NCBI GenBank assembly: GCA_903912485.1 | Contig: CAIWHR010000624.1 | Span: 1 to 45,113 of the forward strand | Length of the DNA stretch: 45,113 bases | Source: an uncultured beta proteobacterium | GTDB taxonomy: Bacteria > Pseudomonadota > Gammaproteobacteria > Burkholderiales > Casimicrobiaceae | Direction: 5' to 3' | Shown: in pieces, positions 16,679 through 25,137 of the stretch | Layout: each line of letters starts with the position of its first letter | Numbering within the stretch: the stretch's first letter is position 1 | The notes under the pieces: model-generated | Databases searched by the model: none | What the model saw: only the letters and a program-made list of their open reading frames with translations | What the model was told of the DNA's origin: nothing | Translations under genes and position numbers: made by a program

Positions 16679-17607
16679 GCGGGCCGGCCACCCCGGGACT
16701 CGACGACCTCGCGCCGATCGATCCGTCGCGGCGCGCGGGCGCCGCGCGAACGCTGCTGCGCAGTCCCAGCGTGGTCATCGGCGCCGTCGTTCTGGCGATC
16801 ATCGCGCTGATCGGCCTGGCCGCGCCGCTGCTCAATACGATCGACCCCGCCGAGATCAGCCCGGCCAACCGCAACAAGGGCCCGGGCTACGAGGCGACCA
16901 TCCGCCAGGACGACGGCAGCAAGAAGGAATTCGTGTACCGGATGGGGTCCGATTCGCTCGGCCGGGACATCTACAGCCGGGTCGTGTACGGCGCCCGCGT
17001 GTCGCTGCTGATCGGCGTGACGGTCGCCGCGGTCAGCGTCGCGATCGGCCTCGTCATCGGCCTGCTGGCCGGGTACTTCCGGCTGCTCGACGGCGTGATC
17101 ATGCGCGTGATGGACGGCGTCATGGCGATTCCGGCGATCCTGCTCGCGCTGTCGCTGGTGTCGCTGCTGTCGGCAGGACTGAAGACGGTGATCATCGCCA
17201 TCGCGATCACCGAGATTCCGCGCGTCGTCCGCCTGGTGCGCTCGGTGGTGCTGTCGGTGCGCGAGGAGCCCTACGTCGAGGCGGCCATTTCGGTGGGCAC
17301 GCCGACGCTGCTGCTGCTGGTCCGGCACGTCGTCCCCAACACCGTGGCCCCGCTGATCGTGCAGACGACGTACATCGCCGCTCACGCCATCCTGATCGAA
17401 GCGGTCCTGAGCTTTCTCGGCGTCGGGATGCCGGCGGAAACGCCGACGTGGGGCAACATCATCGCCGAGGGCCGGGCGCTGTTCCGGATGTTCCCGCACA
17501 ACATCCTGTTTCCGGGCCTGTTCCTCGCGCTCACCGTGCTCGCCGTCAACATGCTGGGCGACGGCCTGCGCGACGCGCTCGATCCACGCATGAGAAAGCG
17601 CGTTTGA
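16675..17607 (+). CDS. ABC transporter permease, DppC/OppC type, TTG start
   Basis: Second permease (310 residues) of the importer. It shows the OppC_N transmembrane helix (about residues 33-55), a family-typical periplasmic insert, DSLGRDIYSRVVYGARVSLL, and the EAA loop EPYVEAAISVGTP, ending in DALDPRMRKRV. The start is TTG at 16675, whose last bases form the upstream stop codon (TTGA at 16675-16678). The next in-frame ATG would remove essential sequence, so translational coupling from TTG is the best reading. The stop again overlaps the TTG of the ATPase gene. A dimer of this subunit with the DppB-type subunit forms the channel. Confidence 0.9.
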   Translation: MSGPATPGLDDLAPIDPSRRAGAARTLLRSPSVVIGAVVLAIIALIGLAAPLLNTIDPAEISPANRNKGPGYEATIRQDDGSKKEFVYRMGSDSLGRDIYSRVVYGARVSLLIGVTVAAVSVAIGLVIGLLAGYFRLLDGVIMRVMDGVMAIPAILLALSLVSLLSAGLKTVIIAIAITEIPRVVRLVRSVVLSVREEPYVEAAISVGTPTLLLLVRHVVPNTVAPLIVQTTYIAAHAILIEAVLSFLGVGMPAETPTWGNIIAEGRALFRMFPHNILFPGLFLALTVLAVNMLGDGLRDALDPRMRKRV

Positions 17608-19292
17608 ATCCGCCGGACGCCCCCCGCCCCGCGCTCGAGGTGTGCGGGCTCAGGATCGCGCTGCCCGCCGGGAGCGACCGGCCGTTCGCCGCGCAGGACG
17701 TGAGCTTCACCGTCGATCGGCGCGAAATCGTATGCCTGGTCGGGGAATCGGGCTCGGGCAAGTCGGCCATCGCGCACAGCGTGATGGGACTGCTGCCCGC
17801 GGCGCTCGCCGCCACCGGCGGCCGGATCCTGCTCGACGGCGAGGACGTTCTGGCCGCCAGCGAAGCGCGGCTGCGCGAACTGCGCTGCACGCGGATGTCG
17901 ATGATCTTCCAGGAACCGATGACCGCGCTCAATCCGGTCTTCACCTGCGGCGACCAGATCGACGAGGTGCTGCGCACGCACACCCGGCTCCCCGCGCCGG
18001 CGCGGCGCGAGCGGGTGCTGGACATCATCCGCAAGGTCCAGCTGCCCGAACCGGAGCGGATGTACGGCTCGTATCCGCACCAGCTCTCGGGCGGGCAGCG
18101 GCAGCGCATCATGATCGCGATGGCGCTGGTGCTCGAGCCGGTGCTGCTCATCGCCGACGAGCCGACGACGGCGCTCGACGTGACCACGCAGGCGCAGATA
18201 CTGGAGTTGATCCGCGAACTGCAGCGCGCGCACGCCACCGGCGTGCTGTTCATCACCCACGATTTCGGCGTCGTCGCCGAGATCGCCGACCGCGTCGCGG
18301 TGCTGAGGCTGGGCGAACTGGTGGAGTTCGGCCCGACCCGCGAGCTGCTGACCGCGCCGCGCCACGAGTACACGCGGATGCTGATCGCGTCGGTGCCCAG
18401 CCTGACGCCGAAGCCGAGGCCGCAGGCGGCGGCTTCGGAAGTCATGCTGCGGACCGAGGGGCTGGGGAAGACCTACCCGCGCGGCCGGGTCGCGGCCGCG
18501 CGCGACGTCGCGCTGACGATCCATCGCGGCGAGACGCTGGGCATCGTCGGCGAATCGGGGTCGGGCAAGTCGACGGTGGCGCGCTGCATTGCCCAGCTGG
18601 TCCGGCCCAGCGAGGGCAGGATCCTCCTCGAAGGCCGCGACGTCGCGCAGCTGTCGACCCGGCAGATGCGGCCCTTCCGGCGCCACGTCCAGATCGTGTT
18701 CCAGGACCCGTACCGGTCGCTCAACCCGCGCCGCACGGTGGGAGATTCGATCGTCGAGGGGCCGATGAACTACCGGGTGTCGCGCGCCGACGCCTGGGAC
18801 CGCGCGCGCAGGCTGATGACGCTGGTGCGCCTCGATCCCGCCGTGCTCGACCGCTTTCCGCACGAATTCTCGGGCGGCCAGAGGCAGCGCATCTGCATCG
18901 CCCGCGCGCTGGCCATGGAGCCGGAGTTGCTGATCGCGGACGAAGCCGTGTCCGCGCTCGACGTGTCGGTGCAGGCGCAGGTGCTCGCGCTGCTCGAGGA
19001 AATCCGCACGCGGCTGAATCTGGCGATACTCTTCATCACCCACGACCTGCGGGTCGCGGCGCAGGTCTGCGATCGCATCGCGGTGATGTCGCGCGGCGAA
19101 GTGGTCGAGACCGGGCGCACCGCCGACATCTTCGCCGCTCCCAGGCACCCCTACACCAGGGCGCTGTTCGCCGCGGCGCCAGGCAGGGACTGGACGTTCG
19201 GCGGCAGCGCGGCGGTCTACGCGCCGGCGGCTGCGCCCGTTGCCGCCGGCGGTCCGCGGGACGTCTTCCCGGACACGGGGCGATCGGGCTGA
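17604..19292 (+). CDS. Fused double ATP-binding protein (DppD-DppF type) of the ABC importer, TTG start
   Basis: One 562-residue chain carries both ATPase domains that are usually separate DppD and DppF proteins. Domain 1 (about 1-265): Walker A GESGSGKSA (46-54), signature LSGGQRQR, Walker B LLIADEPTTALD. Domain 2 (about 280-540): Walker A GESGSGKST (315-323), signature FSGGQRQR, Walker B LLIADEAVSALD, in which Ala replaces the Pro commonly found after DE. Both have the oligopeptide-transporter C-terminal region (ELVEFGPTRELLTAPRHEYT and VETGRTADIFAAPRHPYT). The TTG start at 17604 overlaps the upstream stop (TTGA). Fused GsiA-like forms are well known. It completes a four-gene SBP-permease-permease-ATPase operon and converges on the CoA-transferase gene. 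Confidence 0.92.
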   Translation: MNPPDAPRPALEVCGLRIALPAGSDRPFAAQDVSFTVDRREIVCLVGESGSGKSAIAHSVMGLLPAALAATGGRILLDGEDVLAASEARLRELRCTRMSMIFQEPMTALNPVFTCGDQIDEVLRTHTRLPAPARRERVLDIIRKVQLPEPERMYGSYPHQLSGGQRQRIMIAMALVLEPVLLIADEPTTALDVTTQAQILELIRELQRAHATGVLFITHDFGVVAEIADRVAVLRLGELVEFGPTRELLTAPRHEYTRMLIASVPSLTPKPRPQAAASEVMLRTEGLGKTYPRGRVAAARDVALTIHRGETLGIVGESGSGKSTVARCIAQLVRPSEGRILLEGRDVAQLSTRQMRPFRRHVQIVFQDPYRSLNPRRTVGDSIVEGPMNYRVSRADAWDRARRLMTLVRLDPAVLDRFPHEFSGGQRQRICIARALAMEPELLIADEAVSALDVSVQAQVLALLEEIRTRLNLAILFITHDLRVAAQVCDRIAVMSRGEVVETGRTADIFAAPRHPYTRALFAAAPGRDWTFGGSAAVYAPAAAPVAAGGPRDVFPDTGRSG

Positions 19293-19299
19293 CGCGAAC

Positions 19300-19321
19300 G
19301 CCGGCGGGCCGGAGCGCCGGC
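19300..19321. terminator. GC-rich hairpin between convergent genes
   Basis: A perfect 7-bp stem, GCCGGCG (19300-19306) and CGCCGGC (19315-19321), with an eight-base loop, fills the 28-base gap between the converging ATPase and CoA-transferase genes. No U-tract is visible, so termination is only suggested by location. Confidence 0.3.
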
Positions 19322-21936
19322 TACAGCACGCCCTGCGCCGTCAGGTCGGCGATCTCGTCGGCCGAGTAGCCGAGCATGCGGCTCAGCAGGTGCGCGTTGT
19401 CCTCGCCGTAGCAGGGCGCGCCGCGGTCGATCGGCCCGCCGCTGTACGCGGGCGTGCGGCGGAGCTTCACCGGAAACTCGCCGACCGGCCAGCGGCCGAT
19501 CCTGGTGCCGGTCACCTCGGTCAGCCACTCGAGCTCCGCCAGTTGCGGATCGCGGTCGCAGCGGTCGGCCGCCGTCTGGCACACCCCCGCCGGCACGCCC
19601 TCGCGCTGCAATCGATGCATGCAGTCGAAGGCCTCCTGCCGCTCCGACCACGCCCCGACCGCGGCGTCGAGCGCATCCTGGTTCTGCAGGCGCAGCGCCA
19701 GCGTGCCGAAGCGGCGGTCGCGGCCCAGTTCGCCCAGGCCCGACACCCGCAGCAGCGCGGCCCATTCCTCGTCGTCGAAACAGGCGATCGCGATCCAGCG
19801 GTCGTCGCCGGCGCAACGGTAGGCGCCGTGCGGCGCGGCCGGCTTGTACGGCGAGCGATTGCCGTATCGCGTCCAGACGCGATCGTTGACCGACCAGTCG
19901 AGGATCGCGGTCGCGGTCTGGAAGATGCCCGCTTCGCACTGCGACGAATCGATCCACTGGCCTTCGCCGGTGCGCTCGCGATGGTAGAGCGCGCCCAGCG
20001 TCGCCAGCGCGAATCCGTAGGCGCCGACCCAGTCGAGGTACGAGTAGCCCCAGCCCGCCGGCGGCATCGGATCGGGCAGCCCGGACATCTCGGTGGTGCC
20101 TGCGAACGACGCGGCCACCGGGCCGACGGTCCGAAAGCGTCCGTAGGTGCCGAGCGTGCCCATGCCCGATTGCTGCACGTAGATGATGTCGGGGCGGATC
20201 GACTTCAGCACCTCGTAGCCCAGCCCGAGCCGCTGCAGCACGCCCGGCGAGAAGCCTTCGGCCACGATGTCCGACTGCCGCACCAGTTCCTTGGCGATCG
20301 CCAGCCCCTTCGGGTGGCGGATGTTGAGCGACATTCCGAGCTTGCCGGAATTCTTGTTGTTGAACTGGCCGCCCATGTCCGAATCGGTGACGCCGGGAAT
20401 CGGCCCGGTCGCCGCGTCGCGCGCCGCGCGCCCGCCGACCGGCGCCATCGCGGCCATCCGCGTGTCGGGATTCTCCTTCCATTCGACCTTGATGCACTCG
20501 GCTCCCAGCGCGGCCAGGATCCGCGTGCCGCCGGCCGAGGCGAGGAACCAGGAGAAGTCGAAGATGCGCACGCCCTGCAGCGCGAACGGGCGGCCGCGGG
20601 CGGACTGTCGCTCCGGCTCCCGGGGAACGCGGGGGACCGGGGCGGCGCGCGCCGCCGCTCCGCGTGCCGTTTGGGCCTGCGCCTTCACCTCCGCCGTGTG
20701 CTCGCCCAGCAGCGGGGCACGTGCGCCGACCTGCCAGGCGGTGGCCGTGCTCAGCCACTTGCTCGTCGGGTAGCGGAACGAACGCTTCAACTCCGGATGC
20801 AGGACGTCGCTGAACGACTGGCGCAGCAGCCAGTGCTCGTCGACCGCGTTCTCGTGCGGCTTGCGCACCGGCGCCCACAGCAGGCCGGCATCCTGCGCCT
20901 CGTGCCACGGCAGGTCCGCGTAGTCGTACGATCCGACGAACTGCTGGATCACGTCCAGCGTGTGCGCCGATTCCGCGTCCATCGGCGACGATCCCGGTGT
21001 GTTGCGCGCGGTCAGGTCCGCGTCCGCCGCCGGCGCCTTGAGGTCCGCCGCTTTGCCGTAGCGGTCGAGGAACGGCACCAGCTTCGCCTTGTCGCGCGCC
21101 GACACGCCCCAGGTCATGTTCCAGCGCCCGTCCTTCGTCGCGCTGAGGTTCTGCATCGGATTCGGCAGCTCGACCGCGTGGCGCGAAGTCTGGCGGTACA
21201 GCGGTGCGCGCCGCATCACCCACGACATCAGGTCGAGCTCGGTGTTCTTGGCCACCGCCTCGTGCACGGCGCAAGACACGTCCTGACCTTCGCCCGTCCG
21301 GTGCCGGTGCAGCAGCGCGGCCACGATCCCGGCCGCCGTCAGTTCGCCGGTGATGTGGTAGGCGTGCCAGACCTGCGGCGCGATCGGCGGCCACTCGTAG
21401 CGGCCCTCCGCGTTCCGGTCGTAGCCGCAGTTCATCATCACGCCGCCCAGCGCGAGGTGGATCAGGTCGGAGCTCTTGAAGTCCTTCCACGGGCCGGTGT
21501 CGCCGAACGGCGTGATGCGCGCCGTGATCAGCGACGGGAACAGCTCGTTCAGCGGCCGTTCGGGCTTCAGGTCGGCCAGGAACCGCCCGCAGCTGCTGTC
21601 CAGCAGCACGTCCGCATCCGCCACCAGCTGCAGGCACGTCCGCCGCCCCTCGGCCGTGGCCGGATCGGCGACGATCGACCGCTTGCCGCGGTTGTAGGCC
21701 CAGAAGAAGAGCGATTTCTCCGGGTCGGGTACGTCGCCGGCGAAGGGGCCGATCGCGCGCGTCGGACTGCCCCCCGGCGGCTCGATCTTGATCACTTCGG
21801 CGCCCAGCCCGGCAAGCAGCAGGCCGCAGTACTCGCCGAGCTCGTCGGCGACCTCGACGACGCGCACCCCCGCGAGCATGCCCGGCTTGCCGGCATCGGC
21901 GAATGGCCGCGAAGAATCTTCTGCGGATGGCGACAT
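19321..21936 (-). CDS. Double-length family III (CaiB/BaiF) CoA-transferase, one half lacking the catalytic Asp
   Basis: Two family III CoA-transferase domains in one 871-residue chain (about 20-415 and 450-870, joined by an Ala/Arg/Pro linker). The family moves CoA between carboxylic acids through an aspartyl-CoA intermediate. By aligning the D-x4-to-G-x5-GIxAAL segment, the catalytic Asp is Asp635 in the C-terminal half (YSYLDWVGAYG), while the N-terminal half has Tyr193 there (AYHITGEL). So the first half appears structural and the second active. Single-domain enzymes are about 400 residues. ATG 21936 follows GGAAAGG; a TTG at 22011 would add 25 basic residues without a ribosome site. The gene is divergent from the thiolase-like operon across a 525-base regulatory region. 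Substrate acid unknown. Confidence 0.88.
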   Translation of the reverse strand: MSPSAEDSSRPFADAGKPGMLAGVRVVEVADELGEYCGLLLAGLGAEVIKIEPPGGSPTRAIGPFAGDVPDPEKSLFFWAYNRGKRSIVADPATAEGRRTCLQLVADADVLLDSSCGRFLADLKPERPLNELFPSLITARITPFGDTGPWKDFKSSDLIHLALGGVMMNCGYDRNAEGRYEWPPIAPQVWHAYHITGELTAAGIVAALLHRHRTGEGQDVSCAVHEAVAKNTELDLMSWVMRRAPLYRQTSRHAVELPNPMQNLSATKDGRWNMTWGVSARDKAKLVPFLDRYGKAADLKAPAADADLTARNTPGSSPMDAESAHTLDVIQQFVGSYDYADLPWHEAQDAGLLWAPVRKPHENAVDEHWLLRQSFSDVLHPELKRSFRYPTSKWLSTATAWQVGARAPLLGEHTAEVKAQAQTARGAAARAAPVPRVPREPERQSARGRPFALQGVRIFDFSWFLASAGGTRILAALGAECIKVEWKENPDTRMAAMAPVGGRAARDAATGPIPGVTDSDMGGQFNNKNSGKLGMSLNIRHPKGLAIAKELVRQSDIVAEGFSPGVLQRLGLGYEVLKSIRPDIIYVQQSGMGTLGTYGRFRTVGPVAASFAGTTEMSGLPDPMPPAGWGYSYLDWVGAYGFALATLGALYHRERTGEGQWIDSSQCEAGIFQTATAILDWSVNDRVWTRYGNRSPYKPAAPHGAYRCAGDDRWIAIACFDDEEWAALLRVSGLGELGRDRRFGTLALRLQNQDALDAAVGAWSERQEAFDCMHRLQREGVPAGVCQTAADRCDRDPQLAELEWLTEVTGTRIGRWPVGEFPVKLRRTPAYSGGPIDRGAPCYGEDNAHLLSRMLGYSADEIADLTAQGVL

Positions 21937-22020
21937 GGGCCTTTCCGGTGATGGTCTGCGGATCGGAAGCCGGATCGCCGGCGAAGCTCGCCCCCGCCGG
22001 CTTTCATGCAATATATAAAG

Positions 22021-22040
22021 TATATGATGCCTTAATTATT
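22021..22040 (-). promoter_or_regulatory. TGATGC-type element (site B) upstream of the fused CoA-transferase
   Basis: TATATGATGCCTTAATTATT, read on the plus strand, lies 85 bases upstream of the CoA-transferase start. Its first ten bases are identical to 13923-13932. On the minus strand the same AT-rich stretch offers a -10-like TATACT, so a bound regulator would cover the promoter. The rest of the 22041-22144 spacer shows no gene. Confidence 0.4.
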
Positions 22041-22144
22041 CGGCCATCGTCAATCGCCGTGCGGCTGCACGTCGGCTTCGCCCCGGCGATCGACCGCAGG
22101 CGCCGGCCCCGCGGCGAAGGCGTCGATCGACCGCCGCAGCCGCT

Positions 22145-22184
22145 TTGACTTATACGAAATAGGATGTAAAATGCATCATTATCC
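22145..22184 (+). promoter_or_regulatory. Promoter and TGATGC-type operator (site C) of the thiolase-like operon
   Basis: TTGACT (22145-22150), 16 bases, TAAAAT (22167-22172): ten of twelve sigma70 consensus bases. The inverse complement of 22161-22184 contains ATGATGCATTTTA, identical over 13 bases with site A (13926-13938), and overlaps this -10. A regulator bound here should block initiation. The expected transcript starts near 22179, about 100 bases before the first leader ORF. Confidence 0.55.
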
Positions 22185-22280
22185 GCGCAACGCTGGCCGA
22201 CCCCGGCCGGCGAACGGTGCCGCGGAGGGCCGATCGGCACTCCGGGTCGAGCGCCTGCTGCGCCGCCAGGGAACTCGCAC

Positions 22281-22424
22281 ATGAGCGCTGTCGACGATCT
22301 CGGGCTCGGTGCCACGCAGAAGGCGGCGCGTCTCGGGCGCCGTGCGCGGCGTCTTCCGCCGGCGGGCGCCGCCTGCCGTTCAGCGGCTCAACGAAGAATC
22401 CCGACCAGGAGGAAATCCCCTTGA
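22281..22424 (+). CDS. Possible leader ORF 1 (47 aa, basic)
   Basis: ATG 22281 with AGGGAA eight bases upstream opens a 47-codon frame, product MSAVDDLGLGATQKAARLGR followed by an Arg-rich half. It has no recognised domain. Its stop (22422-22424) overlaps the TTG start of the next short ORF (TTGA). Position just after a good promoter and the overlap chain into the thiolase-like gene suggest a role in translational coupling, or a decayed gene end. Confidence 0.3.
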   Translation: MSAVDDLGLGATQKAARLGRRARRLPPAGAACRSAAQRRIPTRRKSP

Positions 22425-22465
22425 TTCTCTCGACAGCGTCCGCCCCTGCGGGGTCCCGGCCATGA
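22421..22465 (+). CDS. Possible leader peptide 2 (14 aa) coupled to the thiolase-like gene
   Basis: A near-perfect Shine-Dalgarno sequence AGGAGGAAA (22407-22415) sits eight bases before TTG 22421. The frame MILSTASAPAGSRP ends with TGA at 22463-22465, overlapping the ATG of the thiolase-like gene (ATGA). The strongest ribosome site of the region therefore serves this short frame rather than the enzyme itself, as expected for translational coupling. Confidence 0.38.
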   Translation: MILSTASAPAGSRP

Positions 22466-23592
22466 ACGACATCAAGTCGCTGAAGAACAGGATTGCAGTC
22501 GTCGGCGTCGGCAACACCAGGTACGGCAGCTTTCCCGACGTCAGCGATTACGGCCTCGGCGCGCAGGCGTTCAAGGCTGCGATCGCCGACTGCGGCCTGG
22601 ACAAGAACCAGATCGACGGGCTGGTGTGCTGCCGCGTTCCGTACTACGCGCGGATGGGCGAAGTGCTCGGGCTCAATCCGGCGTGGACGATCGCGCTGCC
22701 GGGGCACGGCCGGATGTCGGGCATGTCGATCATCGAGGCGATGCTCGCGCTCGAGACCGGCGCCGCGAAGTACGTCGCGCTGATCTACACGAACATCGGC
22801 CGCTCGCGGCGCATGAGCTACGGCGGCGAAGACAGCGCCAGCATCTGGGACCCGTGGGGATTCACTTCCCCCGGTGCCGCGCACGCGCTGATGTTCCGGA
22901 TGCACATGGAGCGCTACGGCACCACCACGCGCCAGCTCGCCGAGGTGTCGGTCGCGATCCGCGGCAACGCCATGCTGAACCCCGACGCGGTGATGAAGAA
23001 GCCGATCACGATCGACGACCACGAGGCTGCGCGCCGCATCGTCGAGCCGCTCGGCCTGCTCGACTATTGCCTGGTCAACGACGGGGCGGTGTGCATGATC
23101 ATGACCACCGCGGACCGTGCCCGCGACCTCGCCAAGCCGCCGGTGCTCATCTCGGGGTTCGGCGCGAGGGACGGGTTCGAGCGCAGCTCGATTTCCAATT
23201 TCGACGCCGATTTCTGGTTCAGCGAAGTCCGCGAGGCCGGCACGCAGGCGTTCCAGATGGCCGGTGTCGGGCACGACGACGTCGACGCCTTCATGTGCTA
23301 CGACAACTTCAGTCCCACCGTCCTGTTCAGCCTGGAAGGACTGGGCTATTGCGAACGCGGCGAGTCGGGTGCGTTCGTCGAGGGCGGCACGCTCGGCGTG
23401 CACGGACGCCTGCCGACCAATACCGACGGCGGCCACCTGTCCAATTCCTACATGCAGGGATGGGCGCTGAACATCGAAGCCGTGCGCCAGCTGCGCGGCG
23501 AGTGCGGGGCGCGGCAGGTGCCCGATTGCGAAGTCGTGCATTACGTGGCGGCGACGCCGTGCACGCGTTCCATCATCTACACCAAGGGCTGA
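22462..23592 (+). CDS. Thiolase-like protein of the Ltp2 (lipid-transfer/retro-aldolase) type
   Basis: A 376-residue thiolase-fold protein of the SCP-x/lipid-transfer group. The nucleophilic Cys of true thiolases is missing: the CxSG position reads RMSG (84-87). Tyr280 (MCYDNFS) and Tyr330 (HLSNSYMQ) have exactly the 50-residue spacing of Tyr294 and Tyr344, the catalytic pair described for the steroid side-chain retro-aldolase Ltp2 of Thermomonospora curvata. Ltp2 works only with a DUF35 partner, and a DUF35 gene follows five bases downstream. The likely reaction is retro-aldol cleavage of a 3-hydroxyacyl-type CoA ester, yielding a ketone or aldehyde and a shorter acyl-CoA. No steroid genes are near, so the substrate is open. 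The start overlaps the leader stop (ATGA). Confidence 0.85.
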   Translation: MNDIKSLKNRIAVVGVGNTRYGSFPDVSDYGLGAQAFKAAIADCGLDKNQIDGLVCCRVPYYARMGEVLGLNPAWTIALPGHGRMSGMSIIEAMLALETGAAKYVALIYTNIGRSRRMSYGGEDSASIWDPWGFTSPGAAHALMFRMHMERYGTTTRQLAEVSVAIRGNAMLNPDAVMKKPITIDDHEAARRIVEPLGLLDYCLVNDGAVCMIMTTADRARDLAKPPVLISGFGARDGFERSSISNFDADFWFSEVREAGTQAFQMAGVGHDDVDAFMCYDNFSPTVLFSLEGLGYCERGESGAFVEGGTLGVHGRLPTNTDGGHLSNSYMQGWALNIEAVRQLRGECGARQVPDCEVVHYVAATPCTRSIIYTKG

Positions 23593-23597
23593 TCATC

Positions 23598-24008
23598 GTG
23601 AACGTTACCTACACCAAGCCGTTGCCGGTGGTCGACTCGCTGACCAAGCAGTACTGGGAGAACGCGCGCTCGCACCGACTGTCCGTCCAGCGCTGCCGCG
23701 ACTGCGGCGACCGGCACTTCCCGCCGTGCGACGTGTGTCCGAAGTGCCTGTCCGACGACCAGGACTGGGAGGTGGTGAGCGGGCGCGGCACGCTGCTGTC
23801 GTGGGTGCGCTTCCACCGGGCCTACTGGGACGGCTATCGCGGCGAGCTGCCGTACGACGTCTGCCTGGTGAAGCTCGACGAGGGGCCGCTGGTGCTCAGC
23901 AATTTCAGCGGCAACGCGCCCGAGAATGCGCGCATGGGCATGCCTCTGCGCGCGGTGTTCGACGACGTGACCGAGCAGGTTTCGCTGGTGCGCTTCGCTC
24001 CCGAATGA
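23598..24008 (+). CDS. DUF35 Zn-ribbon/OB-fold protein, partner of the Ltp2-like enzyme
   Basis: A 136-residue protein with an N-terminal helix, a rubredoxin-like zinc ribbon (Cys33, Cys36, Cys47, Cys50: CRDC...CPKC) and a C-terminal OB fold (about 55-136). In steroid-degrading actinobacteria the DUF35 domain of ChsH2 binds the Ltp2 aldolase and is needed for its activity and CoA-ester binding. Here the domain is free-standing rather than fused to a MaoC hydratase. The GTG start 23598 follows the upstream stop by five bases, consistent with equal expression and complex formation. Family assignment is secure; the pairing with the upstream protein is a strong contextual inference. Confidence 0.88.
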   Translation: MNVTYTKPLPVVDSLTKQYWENARSHRLSVQRCRDCGDRHFPPCDVCPKCLSDDQDWEVVSGRGTLLSWVRFHRAYWDGYRGELPYDVCLVKLDEGPLVLSNFSGNAPENARMGMPLRAVFDDVTEQVSLVRFAPE

Positions 24009-24063
24009 TCGAACCCGCCGCGCGGCGTCCGGAGCCGGTGCCGCGCGCCGGCGAGGCGCTCCG

Positions 24064-25137
24064 ATGAACACGCAGACCGGCATTTTTGTCAGCGATCCGG
24101 CGCGCAGGCCGCGGCAGTTCGGCCGCATCTTTGCGCCCAACCGGGAATGGCTGGGCCGGCAGCCGGTCGAGGCCATCCTCGACCCCGGCATCGCCATCGT
24201 CGATGCGCACCATCACGTCTGGGATTTTCCAGGCAATCGCTATCTGATCGACGAGCTGGCGGCCGATCTGCAGAGCGGCCACAACGTCGTCGCGACCGTC
24301 TTCGTCGAATGCGAGGCGATGTATCGGCAGGACGGACCGGTCGCGATGCGCCCGGTCGGCGAAACGGAATTCGCAGCCGGCGTCGCCGCGATGAGCGACA
24401 GCGGGCACTACGGTCCGGCCCGCGTGGCCAGCGGCATCGTCGGCTTTGCCGACCTCGCGCTGGGCGACGCCGTGCAGCCGGTGCTGGAGGCTCACGTCGC
24501 AGCCGGCGGCGGCCGCTTCCGCGGCGTCCGCTACGCCGCTGGATGGGACGCGAGCGACGTGATCGGCAACAGCCACGGCGTTGCCGGACCGCAGCTCCTC
24601 CGACATCCCGGCGTCCGCGCGGGGTTCGCGCGCGTGGCCGCCCTCGGGCTGTCGTTCGACGCCTGGGCGTTCCACACGCAGCTCGCCGACGTCATCGACG
24701 TGGCACGCGCCTTTCCCGCGCTGAACATCATAATGGGGCATGCCGGAGGACCGCTCGGCTACGGCCCCTACGAGGGGCGGCGCGACGAGGTCTTCGCCGT
24801 CTGGAAAGCGGCGATGACCGAGCTCGCGCAGCATCCCAACGTGACGGTCAAGCTCGGCGGCATGCTGATGCGGCTGGCAGCCTTCGATTACCTTGCGCTG
24901 GAGGCGCCCCCCTCGTCGGCGGAACTCGCCGCCTGGTGGCGCCCCTGGATGGAAACCTGCATCGAGCTGTTCGGCGCCGATCGCTGCATGTTCGAGAGCA
25001 ACTTTCCCGTCGAGAAGATGGGCACCGGCTATGCAGTGCTCTGGAACGCGTTCAAGACCATCGCGCAGGGCGCCTCGCCGGGCGAAAGGCAGTCGCTGTT
25101 CAACGGCACCGCTCGCCGCGTCTATCGGCTGGACTGA
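24064..25137 (+). CDS. Amidohydrolase-2 family TIM-barrel metal-dependent hydrolase
   Basis: Predicted TIM-barrel hydrolase or lactonase/decarboxylase of the amidohydrolase_2 group (COG3618-like), 357 residues. Metal-site signs are the HxH of DAHHHVWD (His49, His51), FHTQLADV after strand 5 region, MGHAGGP, and the C-terminal FESNFPVEK, which takes the place of the SNFPVD segment with the last metal or base residue. Characterised relatives hydrolyse lactones (2-pyrone-4,6-dicarboxylate, sugar-acid lactones) or decarboxylate aromatic acids. It follows the DUF35 gene by 55 bases with GAGG upstream of ATG 24064, and so should be co-expressed with the aldolase pair. Which bond it cleaves is unknown; a lactone or enol-lactone upstream of the CoA steps is one possibility. 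Confidence 0.85.
   Translation: MNTQTGIFVSDPARRPRQFGRIFAPNREWLGRQPVEAILDPGIAIVDAHHHVWDFPGNRYLIDELAADLQSGHNVVATVFVECEAMYRQDGPVAMRPVGETEFAAGVAAMSDSGHYGPARVASGIVGFADLALGDAVQPVLEAHVAAGGGRFRGVRYAAGWDASDVIGNSHGVAGPQLLRHPGVRAGFARVAALGLSFDAWAFHTQLADVIDVARAFPALNIIMGHAGGPLGYGPYEGRRDEVFAVWKAAMTELAQHPNVTVKLGGMLMRLAAFDYLALEAPPSSAELAAWWRPWMETCIELFGADRCMFESNFPVEKMGTGYAVLWNAFKTIAQGASPGERQSLFNGTARRVYRLD

Noticed and set aside
19321-21936. The double CoA-transferase as an assembly or frameshift fusion of two genes
   Set aside because: The reading frame is continuous through a proline/alanine linker with no internal stop, and both domains are complete, so a genuine fusion is the simpler reading.
22309-22461. 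An N-terminal extension of the thiolase-like protein, or a frameshifted N-terminus
   Set aside because: The frame is open upstream but encodes Arg/Pro-rich sequence; the thiolase fold begins normally with NRIAVVGVGNTRYG right after ATG 22462, so nothing is missing.
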